DNA of 64,000 nucleotides from Sclerodactyla briareus. Its lineage: Eukaryota; Echinodermata; Holothuroidea; Dendrochirotida; Sclerodactylidae. The stretch covers positions 103,357-167,356 of the forward strand of contig JAODTK010003287.1 of NCBI GenBank assembly GCA_026419785.1, in the 5' to 3' direction. Below are positions 45,504-56,389 of this stretch, piece by piece (positions within the stretch are counted from its first letter, which is position 1; every line of letters begins with the position of its first letter). The notes beneath the pieces were generated by a model. That model was not told the DNA's origin. It was given only the letters and a program-made list of their open reading frames with translations, and ran no database searches. The position numbers and the translations under genes were made by a program.

Positions 45504-47924
45504 CTGAAGGAGGAAAAAAGGGAAAAAGAGGGGGAAAGAAGAGGAAAGGAGAAAGAGAAGAGAGGGAGAGAGGAAAGAGAGGCGACGAAAGGAGGGGAAG
45601 GACCCTGACACTGGTTAGCTATTCGAATATCCCCCTGTCTGATAGCCTGCTAAAAGAGACGATAGGAGAAAGCTGTTCCTAACATAGAGGGGGCAATCGC
45701 TCTTTAGTATATCCACGGTCGATATCACAACATATCGTCTGAGGGACTTCGTTTGACAAATCCCAGAAAATTGGGATTTTGTTCATTACGATTCAGGTGG
45801 TGTACAGTAGGTGTCATTCATCAGTAGCACATGGGGGTTGCTACGGATTGGCAACCATGAATAGATTCCGCGGAAAGAGCCAATATAAAGTCATGGAATA
45901 TTTACAGAAGACTTTCAATAACATTTAACAACACCGAAAATGAGGATTTATAGAAGAATGATGAATTTGAAGCCTAAAATGAGCGAAGCACTGTTCGCTA
46001 TGCGCAGGCGTATTGCGGCTTGTTGGTACCGCCGCAGGAGTTCAGAAAAATATGAATCTTCAAATGGGCAATAAAAAAGAATATCATCTAAAACGTATGC
46101 GGAAACTTGGTGGAGGTTGTCTAAATATTAACAATTCAGACCAATAGAGTATTTTCCCAGCAGACATGGCTATTTCCCGTAATTTAGTGAAAGAAATAAG
46201 TCCGATTGCGCAATCACCGTTGATGTCGCACAGCCCACATAGCACGCCCATGATTAGCTCGACAGCGGAGAAACGAAGTCGCACCAGGCGTTTCGTTTAG
46301 GCAAATCACGAGTGGTTAAAGGGCCACTCTACAAATATGACGTGAATGAGGCGGATACGAGGGGAAAAAAGTCAAACGCCTGTTTCACAGGCTACCTGTA
46401 TGAGCACATGAGCCAGACCCCGACATCAGGCGCGATCACAATACTATCCAAATACGACCCTCAGGAAGCTCAATTGACGTAACCGCCCCATGGCGGACGA
46501 CGCAACTGTGAGAATGCAAAATCTCCCCGCTGAACATAGGTCAATGGCCAACTGCTGCTATGCCAGTAGTCCCCCTTTTGCTCCCCCCCCACCCCTTGGC
46601 TGCAACTCTGACAACATTGTGTATGTTTTCATGGCCCAGCTGTGAAGGGGGCATTATGTGGGCGAGACAAGACCACTTTCGGAAGCGTTTTAATAACCAC
46701 AAAAACAGTCCATTCGTGACAATAGGTCAGGCGCCCTCGTTGGTGCTGTTTACGTGACTAGAAAATGACCAGGGCCCTCAACGGACAAAAAAAACAAAAG
46801 GAGAACGCAACTATGCGTAGTGATGTCTTGCCGTTTTTACGACATGTTCCCTCACAAGGTTGTGGCATCACCATGATGATCAGCTATACAAACCCTGCAA
46901 GATGTGTGTTGCCATCTCAAACCAACGACCTGACACAAAAGACCCAATCACTGCATAGTTACTTACCGCAACGAGATGCTGTTGCTTTTGACAGTCAAAA
47001 ATCATTGAGGGCAATTGAAGTAAACAAACTGAAAAATAACTGGTAAGTAAGTATGTCTTGAAGAGTGAAGGTAAAGTCACGAGTTCATATTAAAACCAGT
47101 GAGGTCCAGCGTTTCTAGTCAGTGTGGGAAGTACGCGCCGTAACATGAGCGGCAGACGGCAGCAAGGCTAAATGATGAGGATCACTTCAGCGAAACTTAT
47201 CACTCATACAGGACTGGTTGGTCAAAGCAGATAGACAGAATGAAGTGGCAGTTCTTTGAAATCGGACGACCAACATCATCAAAATCATCCAACAAATGTA
47301 AAAAAAATAATCTCCTTTTTGGCGGTATATGTGTGGGGAAAAAGAAGTGCATACAGCTAATTGTCAATTGCAATCTCTCCACTACCCTGGACAAGGGGAG
47401 TCATGTGGGTACATTCAGTGTCCGATAGCGGGTCTCACAATGTTGGTATGTACCATAGCGTTAATCACTAATGTGACCGAGGGGAAAGTCATTGCCAGTC
47501 AATCGTTTCAATTTGTACAGCAGAGTAGTGTGTGGTCTTTAAAGTGACTGTGGGTGTATCCATTTCCATTATGTTCCAGGCACAAAAGTGACGAGGGGTG
47601 CATACTTTTGTTGACCCACCTAAGTGCAATGACTCAGCTTGTCTGGGGTACAAGGGATTGGGGTCATGCAAATTGAAAAGTGCATAACTGTTGAAAAGAC
47701 TTGCATCAAGGCCATTTTACCAGTCCATCAAATGCCCTATTGCCCTTTTAGTGTCAAACTTTTCACACGGTTTTCAAATCACTATTCGCTCTACATTGGT
47801 GGGGTTGGGAAGTTCTCTCTAGGGCCAACCCCATGCAGCACCTCCCATAACAAATATATTGGCTGGCTGAAATACTACAAACGAGATAAGTAGAACAGAC
47901 AAGATTTTTGCAATTTTCTAGTGT
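45504..47924. other. Unassigned sequence with purine-rich tract
   Basis: 45508-45600 is almost pure purine on the plus strand (GGAAAGAGAAGAGAGG words). At 46963-47030 the minus strand has an acceptor-like TTATTTTTCAG and donor-like GCGGTAAGTAAC around an open ~65-base segment; this could be an exon but has no family match. Nothing else recognised. Confidence 0.35.
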
Positions 47925-47927
47925 TTA

Positions 47928-47989
47928 TATATATAGAATATATATATATATATATATCTATGATATTATATCTAATATATAGATTATAT

Positions 47990-48024
<35 letters not shown>

Positions 48025-48041
48025 TTATATCAGATATATTA

Positions 48042-48081
<40 letters not shown>

Positions 48082-48186
48082 ATATAATAGCTATATGCTA
48101 CGATATATATATATTATTATATATATTAAATCATATACTATATACTATATAGATTATATATATATATATATAATATATATTTATAG
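47928..48186. repeat. AT-rich dinucleotide and imperfect palindrome tract
   Basis: About 260 bases made almost wholly of TA/AT steps, with blocks such as ATATATATAGATTATATAGA and TATATAATAGCTATATGC that break the pure repeat. It is nearly self-complementary along its length, so it can extrude hairpins. Confidence 0.9.
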
Positions 48187-49639
48187 GCCCATGTTGAGAC
48201 AATTCATGAATTATGTGGGCTCAGTTAATGTTGATCAGTATATTTGGACAATTGTTTAAAAGTGATTATCCGGCAACCACTTTTCCCCAAAATAGTAACA
48301 TCATGTGACTGTCAAACAACAGGTAGAGAGGCACTGGGAAGAAGAGAGATACTTTATAGCACCCAAACCCCCTACCCATTTCTGCCTGGTACAGGGTAAG
48401 GCCCTCCTTTTGCCTCAATAGCGAAAAATGCACAAATGTTGTGCCCTTCCCAATTTCAGAGCTTCCTTGACCCTTGCTTTTTCTTCCTACCAACCCACTA
48501 CATTCACTGCTTCACAAACACCACAGTTAATCCGGGGGGGGGGGCGGGGCCCATCATTAGGCTGTCTTGAATCACAGGTAATATACCAATAGTCAGGTCT
48601 CTCGCTGTCAAGTAATTCATCTGGAAGTGTGCTTTTGCAATGCCTTATGGAAGGTTAATTAACTTAAACAATCAGATAATCAGTAGATGAGTGCAAACAG
48701 AGATAATGGATTGACACCTTCAATCCTCTGAGCATTGCCAGTGCCAGTACCATTTCAACACTGAATGTGACAGGCAGTTAAAAAAGTCATGTGTTCACTT
48801 CACGTCTCACACACACAAATTAAGAGATTGAATCCTCTTGGGGATTGGGACCAATGTTGACCAGCCACACTAAGGGCTTATTATAGTTTACACACAAAAT
48901 GCAGGCAGGGTTGACGAGGATGAAGGCGGGGGGGGGGCAAATAGGTGGTCGGATGAATTCAGAACAGGACCATTTCATGGTGTGCATTTCTGCTGTATAA
49001 CAGTTAAATGGGAAATTGAAGATCTATCACCGTTTCCAATTATGTAAAGCAAACAAACTGCATTCACCTCGAGTAAATATAATTGAGCCAATGGAAAAAT
49101 TGCCAGTTGTCCCCCCCCCCCTCTCCCACCTCCATTGATATCCCTGGTTACTAATCCAAATTTTGTACCTTCCTGAGAAAATGCCACTGGGATAAATGTA
49201 AAATATAACTAAATGAGGGGAAGACGAGGCGTTTCTTGCCTGCAATTAGGAATTTGTCAATTAAATGCCGTGTGCAGACTTAAAAGGCTTAATTTTTCAA
49301 TTTTTAATATTTTAAAAAAAACACGAGGGGGGAGGGGCGTGCAAGACCAAAATTGCCACCCACAGTAACCAAACCACATGTCAGGAGGTACATATAGGCT
49401 GGTCAATGGTGCTAGTCCAATACTCAAAACAGTCAGGTATAATAATAAAATGCAATTCAAGAATTGTACTGTCTTAAACTGGGGGAAATATGGTTGCTAG
49501 TCTCATACTCAACTATCCACGAATAACAAAAAAGACAATTCAAGAATTGGTACTGTCTTCACTGGGGGGGAAATATTTGTGTGGTGCTATATGCTTGTTT
49601 CACTTGTACAATGAATCGTTGCACGGAGATATAAGGATT
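48187..49639. other. Unassigned sequence
   Basis: No gene recognised. G- and C-runs lie at 48534-48543, 48929-48938 and 49112-49121. A short duplication around TTCAAGAATTGGTACTGTCTT and CTGGGGGGAAATAT occurs at 49457-49490 and 49538-49575. Confidence 0.45.
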
Positions 49640-50400
49640 GTCCGTGATGGTGACCTGGAGACTTGACCTGATACCAAAACAATAGGGTGAATCTTCATCA
49701 TGTGTACAATCCACACACTTAATTTGAAACTAATAGATATTGGCAGTAATTAGATTCATGCTGACGAGCAGATCTCAAATGTCAAATTTAACAACATTCA
49801 GGTGTTCAGCTGTCTTGACAACATTATTTGAGATAGCTTGTGATAGCTTGTAGTATGGTAGTGTCATTGACTTTTATGTTTGTATTAACAAGACGCATGG
49901 GGCCACGCAAAAAAACAACAAATATCACCGGCAAAAGGTCAAATGAGGTCAATAGGTCAAATGAGTTAAAAGTTGGTCACCAGATTAATTTCACCCAGAC
50001 GAACGAACTTTTCATTACGACAGTCCTCCAAAATGTTTCGTTGCCGAGATATTATGACGATTCCTGTGGTGACTGAATGACTTGACCTGACACCAAAAAC
50101 AATAGGGTTCATCCGCACCATAATGTTACCCACAATACCAATTGAAACTTGATAGATACTCGCGTTTCGTTAGATATCGTGCTGAAAGCTTTTGAACTTG
50201 ACCCTGGGAAATTGAAGAACTTGAAACGGGCACCCAAAACAATAGGGGTATCCTCCCCATAGGGGCAACCCCAATACTAATTGAGCTTGATACAGTTTGC
50301 GTATGTTAGGATATCGTGTGACAAGGGGTGTCACAAATACACACACACACCCACACACAACAGCCACACACACACACACATACGGCACGGTGCATGACTG
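49640..50400 (-). repeat. (TG)n-anchored array, copy 5 (inverted)
   Basis: Read on the minus strand it starts with GGATCTATGCAGTCATGCAC, a CGTATG(TG)n run (plus 50338-50383), GTGACACCCCTTGTCACACG, then monomers with GGATACCCCTATTGTTTTGG and TGAACCCTATTGTTTTTGGTG. The distal part is rich in AGGTCA words (plus-strand GTCAAATGAGGTCAATAGG lies in opposite sense). It faces copy 6 head to head. Confidence 0.8.
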
Positions 50401-50839
50401 CATAGATCCTATGCCTTCGGCGAGGAATCAAAACAGCTGACAGCTGCCAACACAACGCAGTCAATAATACAAAAAACCCTGAAAGTAACGACCGAAAACA
50501 AACACTACTATAGGAAAGACTTGCAGCACACACCTAAAAAGAGAACGCAAAACATCAACAAGAAGCAACTATGCGTAGGATTCCTTGCCCTTTTTGTAAT
50601 TTTTGTGACAAAAGGAGTTGCTTGGTTCTTTAGTTTAGCAAGAACCGTTGAACCCGTATTAAAGGAAGGTAGAGATTGTGGTTGAGTCATTGTAAGGTCT
50701 TTTCTCTTACTACTGTCAGATGGCAAACATTGAATGTTTGTGCTATTCTACCGATTTGCTCCAGTCAAAAAAATGATAGGGGCATATTCGGAGGCCAATC
50801 AATATCGTAACCTAGGGCTCTCACAGAGAATATCATGTG
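50401..50839. other. Unique spacer between two divergent arrays
   Basis: About 440-500 bases between the borders of copies 5 and 6. Both borders carry a CCGAAGGC/GCCTTCGG word near the (TG)n start (50415-50421 and 50858-50866). No coding sequence recognised inside. Confidence 0.5.
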
Positions 50840-52000
50840 TATGCCCTTTTGATCTGCCGAAGGCAAAATGGAATCTAGTATCAAGTTGGGCGTATGTGTG
50901 TGTGTGTGTGTGTGTGGGTGTGTGACGTCTGTGTGTGTGGTGTGTGTGGTGTGTGAAACCCCCTTGTCCGCACGAGATTGGACGAACGCAAGGAGGTATG
51001 AAGTTCAAACTTGTTAGGTGGGTTGCAGATATGGTGAGGAGACCCCTATTGTTTTTGGTGTGGATATCAGGTATTCATGGTCCTGAGAGGGCAAAGCTTC
51101 AAAAAGCTTGTCAGCACGAACTACGAACCAAGCATCTATCAGTTCAAATTCGGTAGCGTGGGTAGCAGGTATGGTGAGGAGATCCCTATTATTTTTCTTT
51201 CGTCATGTCAAGGTCATTCAAGGCACCATATGGCAATAGTCATATATATTCGGCAAAGAAACATTTTGGAGGAAGCGTAATGGAAAAGTTGGTTGTTGGT
51301 TGGAATACATTGGTGCCCTACTTGACCTTATTTGGAATTTTGGACTCATTTGAATCTTCACCTAGGGACCTGCTGCTATTTTTTGCAATGGTCAGATGCG
51401 GTCTTGTTAAGACAAAACAAAAAGTCAATTCACTCCATACTTGGATACTCCGAGGACGAGCTATCTCACCGAATATGAAAGGTCAATCAGCCTAAATACT
51501 GAAATGTGAATATAAATTTGGCGAATTCGTCATAATTTGACAAACGAAAACGTTTTGGTGGATTGTCACAATAGAAAGTTTTGTTTGTCTTACCGAAATA
51601 CATTCTGGTGACCAACTTTGACCTAGTTTGACCTCTTGACCTCACATGACTTTTGACCTGGTGGCCTTGAGTGTTAATTTTGTGGATTGGGGGGGGGGGG
51701 GGCCGGAGGATGAGTTGTTTAGACAAACAAAAAGTTCATGCACTGCCGTACTACGATACTCCCATCACAAGCTAAATCAACAAATGTGGAAGGTAAAGAC
51801 AGTCTAAAACACTGAAAGGTGGATAAATTTAGAGTGTGGGCACTGAATCTGTACAGAGTTCAAATGAGTGTGTTATACATATGATGAGGATGAACCGTAT
51901 TGTTTGTTGTCCAGGTCAAGGTCATTTGGAGGTCATTAGGAACCACCCTTTCATTTCAGTCTGCAACAAAATATTTCAGAGGGTGATCATAATGGAAAAT
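50840..52000 (+). repeat. (TG)n-anchored array, copy 6
   Basis: Border CCGAAGGCAAAATGGAATCT and AGTATCAAGTTGGGCGTATG at 50858-50899, then (TG)n at 50892-50950, then AAACCCCCTTGTCCGCACGA. Monomers carry GGTATGGTGAGGAGATCCCT and ATTGTTTTTGGTGTGGATATC cores. Longer units of about 350 bases follow, with CAAGGTCATTCAAGG and GGTCAAGGTCATTTGGAGGT. A G-run at 51689-51703 lies inside. Confidence 0.75.
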
Positions 52001-53680
52001 TTTATTTGTCTGGGCTATCACCTGGTGACTGTTCTTATATGGTGTTTAGCTGCCAACGTATCACATACAAGTGTTTTTGAAGCAGTGCCAATACTGAACA
52101 CATACATGCATCTTCCTTTTAAAATATTCACAAGGAATGGCAATAAAACATCGGTCAAAGCCAACTACAAATGTAGGACCTGATATACTGTAAAACACCA
52201 TAATAGGATTGTCAACACCACAACTTTGGAGTGATGAAGTTTGGGGGAAAGTTTCCCTGAGTTAAAAATATCGTCTTCCAGAGCACAATATAGCAGCGCG
52301 TCAGTTAAAAACTATGATACCTATATACTGGACAAGTTTAATTCTCCCTCCAGACATTAGCAAATATGGGTATTACAGCCACGGGATTGCCAAGACAAAA
52401 ACAAACCACTTCCTTGTAAAGTCCTATTAACAGTGGTTGAGCTGAGGTAGTTATGGGAAGGTGAATTTAATGACCTACTCTTAAGGGTAGTTTATTTGCA
52501 GGTGTTTATCACCCAATTATGTTGAGGATAAAACTGTGCCTATCCCTGAACGCATCCTGTTGTTTGAATCAAGTCAGTGCCTAAAATCAGGGAGGGGCGT
52601 GATACTGTTGCTAAATTGGAATCCGAGTTATCTTGCAAAGTTCTGAAGCAAAACAATGTCACAAATTGGACATACCCACAATGGGACACTATGTCCATTG
52701 CATTGAAAGCAGAATGAGGTTTTGTTTTGAATTTACTTGGTTAGCTGATTGGTGGCCTAGACCAAAGGCGTAGATGAATGCACTCTTGTTGACCACATGG
52801 CTTATTCACAGCGAAGGGAAGTTGATAATTAAAGCAAAGATATTAGAGTCGCCCGATAACTTATAGCCACAGTGGACTAAACAGTTGCACTGTTTAGTCA
52901 GCTGATATCATCAGTCAATTAGAGACCAAACCTAGAGAGTTGGCAGCCTTTCCCAAATACTTGCAATGTTGCCCATTGGCATGATTTTTCACACAGTAAC
53001 TTTTTACAAAATAGGGCCATGCCCCCTCCCCATTCTAGTATTTCCAACCCACTTGCCTCTTATGGCAGGCATTATTTCATCACTGCCATGTCTGGTAGGG
53101 TAGGTACTTGCAGTGGAGATTGAACATAGATTTTTAGTTATGTGTTTTCCCTTTAGAGTTAACCCCTTTCCCTTTTTATGACAGGTGACGAATATCACCC
53201 GTAGTTACCCACCTCTTCATCCTCGTATGACCGGATTTCCCAAACAAAGTTAACATGCCGTTGACAGTGGAGTGGGGTATCCAAATCAAACGGTATGACA
53301 TTGACCTGATAATGTTATAGGGCATTCTGCACATCATCAGGAAGGGATTAGTGGACATAAACCAAAGCTTATGGCATGAATCATAGCATTAGTTGCGTCT
53401 GTTGTTAATGGTGAGGTGTTACAGCGTTGGACTGTATAAAAAACTGTACATGTATGTAATTCCAGGAAAACAAGCACACTTTGTAATTATGACCCACTTC
53501 GGAACGAGGAGGACATACATCCAAAGAGGGGATTATCCAAACCTGCATATACACCCGCTATGCAGATCTTCGCCCTTAAAAGTGCACAGGATTTCAGCTA
53601 TGGAGGGGACCCAAATTCCAGTCCCACCTAACACCCTGAAGACACCATACTCTTGAGCTCAAAATACCACAAAGTAAGTT
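52001..53680. other. Unassigned sequence
   Basis: No exon, RNA gene or repeat family member identified. Confidence 0.45.
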
Positions 53681-53689
53681 TCTGCCTGA

Positions 53690-54430
53690 CGGGACCCAGG
53701 AGGGGGGGGGGTGAACACCAGACCCCAGCTTGAATTGTGAGCGGGGCACAACGGGGCTTGACAGAAAGTGATCTGTAACCAGTTCCAAGTAGTTCTTATA
53801 CTGGAGGGGAGGGGGGTTGGGGGCAGTTACACTGGTAGGTGTCAGGGTCCGTGTTATCTACGACCTCCATATGGGAAGAGATGTTGGGGCGAAATCCCGC
53901 TTAATACACTATAATCCTCTGTCACGAGGGAGGGGGGTGGCGACTGCCCAACTGACCAGTCCAAGTTCTTCATATGGAGGGGGGGGGGGGGGCAGTTACA
54001 CTGGGAGGTGTCAGGGGTCCCGTTATCTACGACCTCCATTTGGGAAGAGAGTATGGTGACAAAATCCCAGCTTTATAATCTATAATCCTCTGTCCGAGGT
54101 GGGGGGTGGTTGGAAGACTGCCCAAAAGGAAACAAGTGGCATCCCCGATTTGTCTGTGGGCGAGAACCCGGGGGAACCAGTGGACAGGCACACCCTCCCA
54201 ATATTTGGAAAAGGGGAATGGGAAGAGATGTTGGTACGAAATCCCGCTTAATAATCTATAAACTTCTGTCGGGGGTGGGGGGTTGGCAGACCTAACCCAA
54301 AGGTAAACAAGTGGCACCCCTATATTTATCTGTGTGCGACAATCCCGAGGTGAATAGTGGGCATACCCCCTCCCAGTATTTGGAAAAGGCCCACTGACTT
54401 TCAGAGATTCCCAAAGGTGAACAAGCGGGA
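53690..54430. repeat. G-run minisatellite, degenerate ~130-190-bp units
   Basis: Repeated blocks: [16 protein letters not shown] runs, CAGTTACACTGGGAGGTGTC, CGTTATCTACGACCTCCAT, GGGAAGAGATGTTGG, GAAATCCCGCTTAATA, CTATAATCCTCTGTC and CAAGTGGCATCCCC. Units start near 53705, 53805, 53975, 54100 and 54240. Unit lengths vary because blocks are dropped. Confidence 0.75.
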
Positions 54431-54439
54431 CGTCTCCTA

Positions 54440-56165
54440 CCATCTATCAGTCAGCAAAACCACAAGGAGGGATGGGATACATGCATTGTTTGCGAAACGA
54501 ACCAAACTTTCCATTGCAATCCCTCTAGATGCTTCAATTTCCCAATATGACAATGCCAAACGTCAAATTTGGTTTAGTCAAGGGTGCTTCAGGCCCAGAG
54601 TCTTCAACTTTCAGAGAGGTCCAAAACATACGATAGACTGTGAGGAGTATTGTAGAATGGTAGTGTAATCAATTTTGTGTTTGTCAACAAGAGGCTCTGG
54701 TCATCACACACAAAATTAGCACGTGAATAGCAAGTCAAGGTCAAAAGGTCAACAAGTGAAAATGGGTCAAAGTAGGTCACCAGCTGTAGTGGCCGAAACG
54801 AACAAAAACTGTCCATTGCAAATCCATATACGATGCTTCATTTCAATATGCAAATGCCAAACGTCAAGTTGTCTATAGTCACGTGGTGCTGTTTCAGCAG
54901 TCTCAACATTTCAGAGAGGTCCATAACCTACGATAGCCTGTGATAGGAGTATTGTAGATGTAGTGTAATAACTTTTTTTGTTTGTCTCAACAGAGGAATC
55001 TGTCATCACAAAAAATAGCACTTGCGGTCACCAGGTGTCAAAGGGTCACACAAGGTCAAAAGGTCAACGGAGGTCAAAGTAGGTCATCAGATGTTGTTTG
55101 CTGAGAGACGAACAAAACTTTCAATAGGCAGCGCGCCCTCTAAAATGTTCTCCTTGATGCTTCCTTTCAATATGCCAATGCACCAACCCACCCACACACA
55201 CCCCCCCCCACCCGGGGGGCCAAACGTCAAATGTGTATATAGTCAAGTGGTGCTTCAGGCAGTATCAACATTTCAGAGAGGTCCATAACATACGATCGCC
55301 GTGATAGGAGTATGTAGAAGCGTGTAATAACTTTTTGTGTGTCTAACAAGAGGAAATTGTATCCACAAAAAAAATTTAGCACTTGCGGTCACCAAGTCAA
55401 AGGGGTAAACAAGGTCAAAAGGTAAATGAGGTCAAAGTAGGTCACTCAGATGTAGTTTGCTGAGAGAACAAAACTTTTCAATAGGCGGCTCCTAAAATGT
55501 TCCATTTGAGACATGAAGATCGTCAAATTTTGTCTTATAGTAAGAGGGGGGCTTCAGCAGTCTCAACATCATTTCAGAGAGGATCATAAACATACGATTA
55601 GCCTGTGATAGGCGTATTGTAGAATGGTAGGTGTAATAACTTTTTGGTTTGTGCTCACACGAGGATCTGGTCATCACAAAAAAATTAGCCACTTGAGGTA
55701 ACCAGGTAAAGGGTCAACAAGGTAAAAAAAGGTCAAATGAGGGCAAAGTGGTCATAAGATGAGTTAGCGGACACGAACAAAACTTACAATTAGGCCGGCC
55801 CTCTAAAATGTTCCATTGTCGAGATACAGGAGGATCGCTCTATAATGAATTGAAGCCTTGACCTGTCACCAAAAAAAATAGGCTCATCCTCACACCCATT
55901 GCTACCCACATACCAATTTCAAAACCTGATAGATACTCAGCGTAGATATCGTGTGATGACAAGCTTTTGAATTTGCTTCATGAGCTTGAATGAACTTGAA
56001 CTGGAACAAACCAATAGGGGTCTTCCTCCACATATGTCCAACCAACATACCTAATCGTGAAGTTGGTACCTGTTGTGTTCGTTAGATATCGTGGTGACAA
56101 GGGTGCACCAACACAAACCACACAACAGACGCACACACACACACACACACACACATACGACAAAC
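54440..56165 (-). repeat. (TG)n-anchored array, copy 7 (inverted) with ~320-bp units
   Basis: At 54490-55790 about four units of roughly 310-350 bases share AAACGTCAAATTTG, TTCAGAGAGGTCCATAACAT, GATAGGAGTATTGTAGA, TAATAACTTTTTGTGT, CATCACAAAAAATTAGCACT and GGTCAACAAGGTCAAAAGGT. From 55790 the array continues with CACCAAAAAAAATAGGCTC and ATACCTAATCGTGAAGTTGG monomers. It ends in (CA)n at 56127-56158 and, in minus sense, the border GGAATCTATTATCAAGTTTG. The same layout as copy 5 marks it as the same family in inverted orientation. Confidence 0.8.
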
Positions 56166-56389
56166 TTGATAATAGATTCCTCTTGCCGTGGAAGGAATAT
56201 CCAAAACCAAAGATGGGGTGAAAACGAACCACTCCCACAAAACAGGCAACCCAGAAGCGAAAGAACGAGAACAGAAAAAACCCCAAACCAGACCAAAAGC
56301 AAGGACCAAGGCCCCCTGTCGCTAGGCTCGGGACAAGGGCCACTTCCATGCGTGGAACCCCATCCCAGAATACACCACTGGCTCACGCC

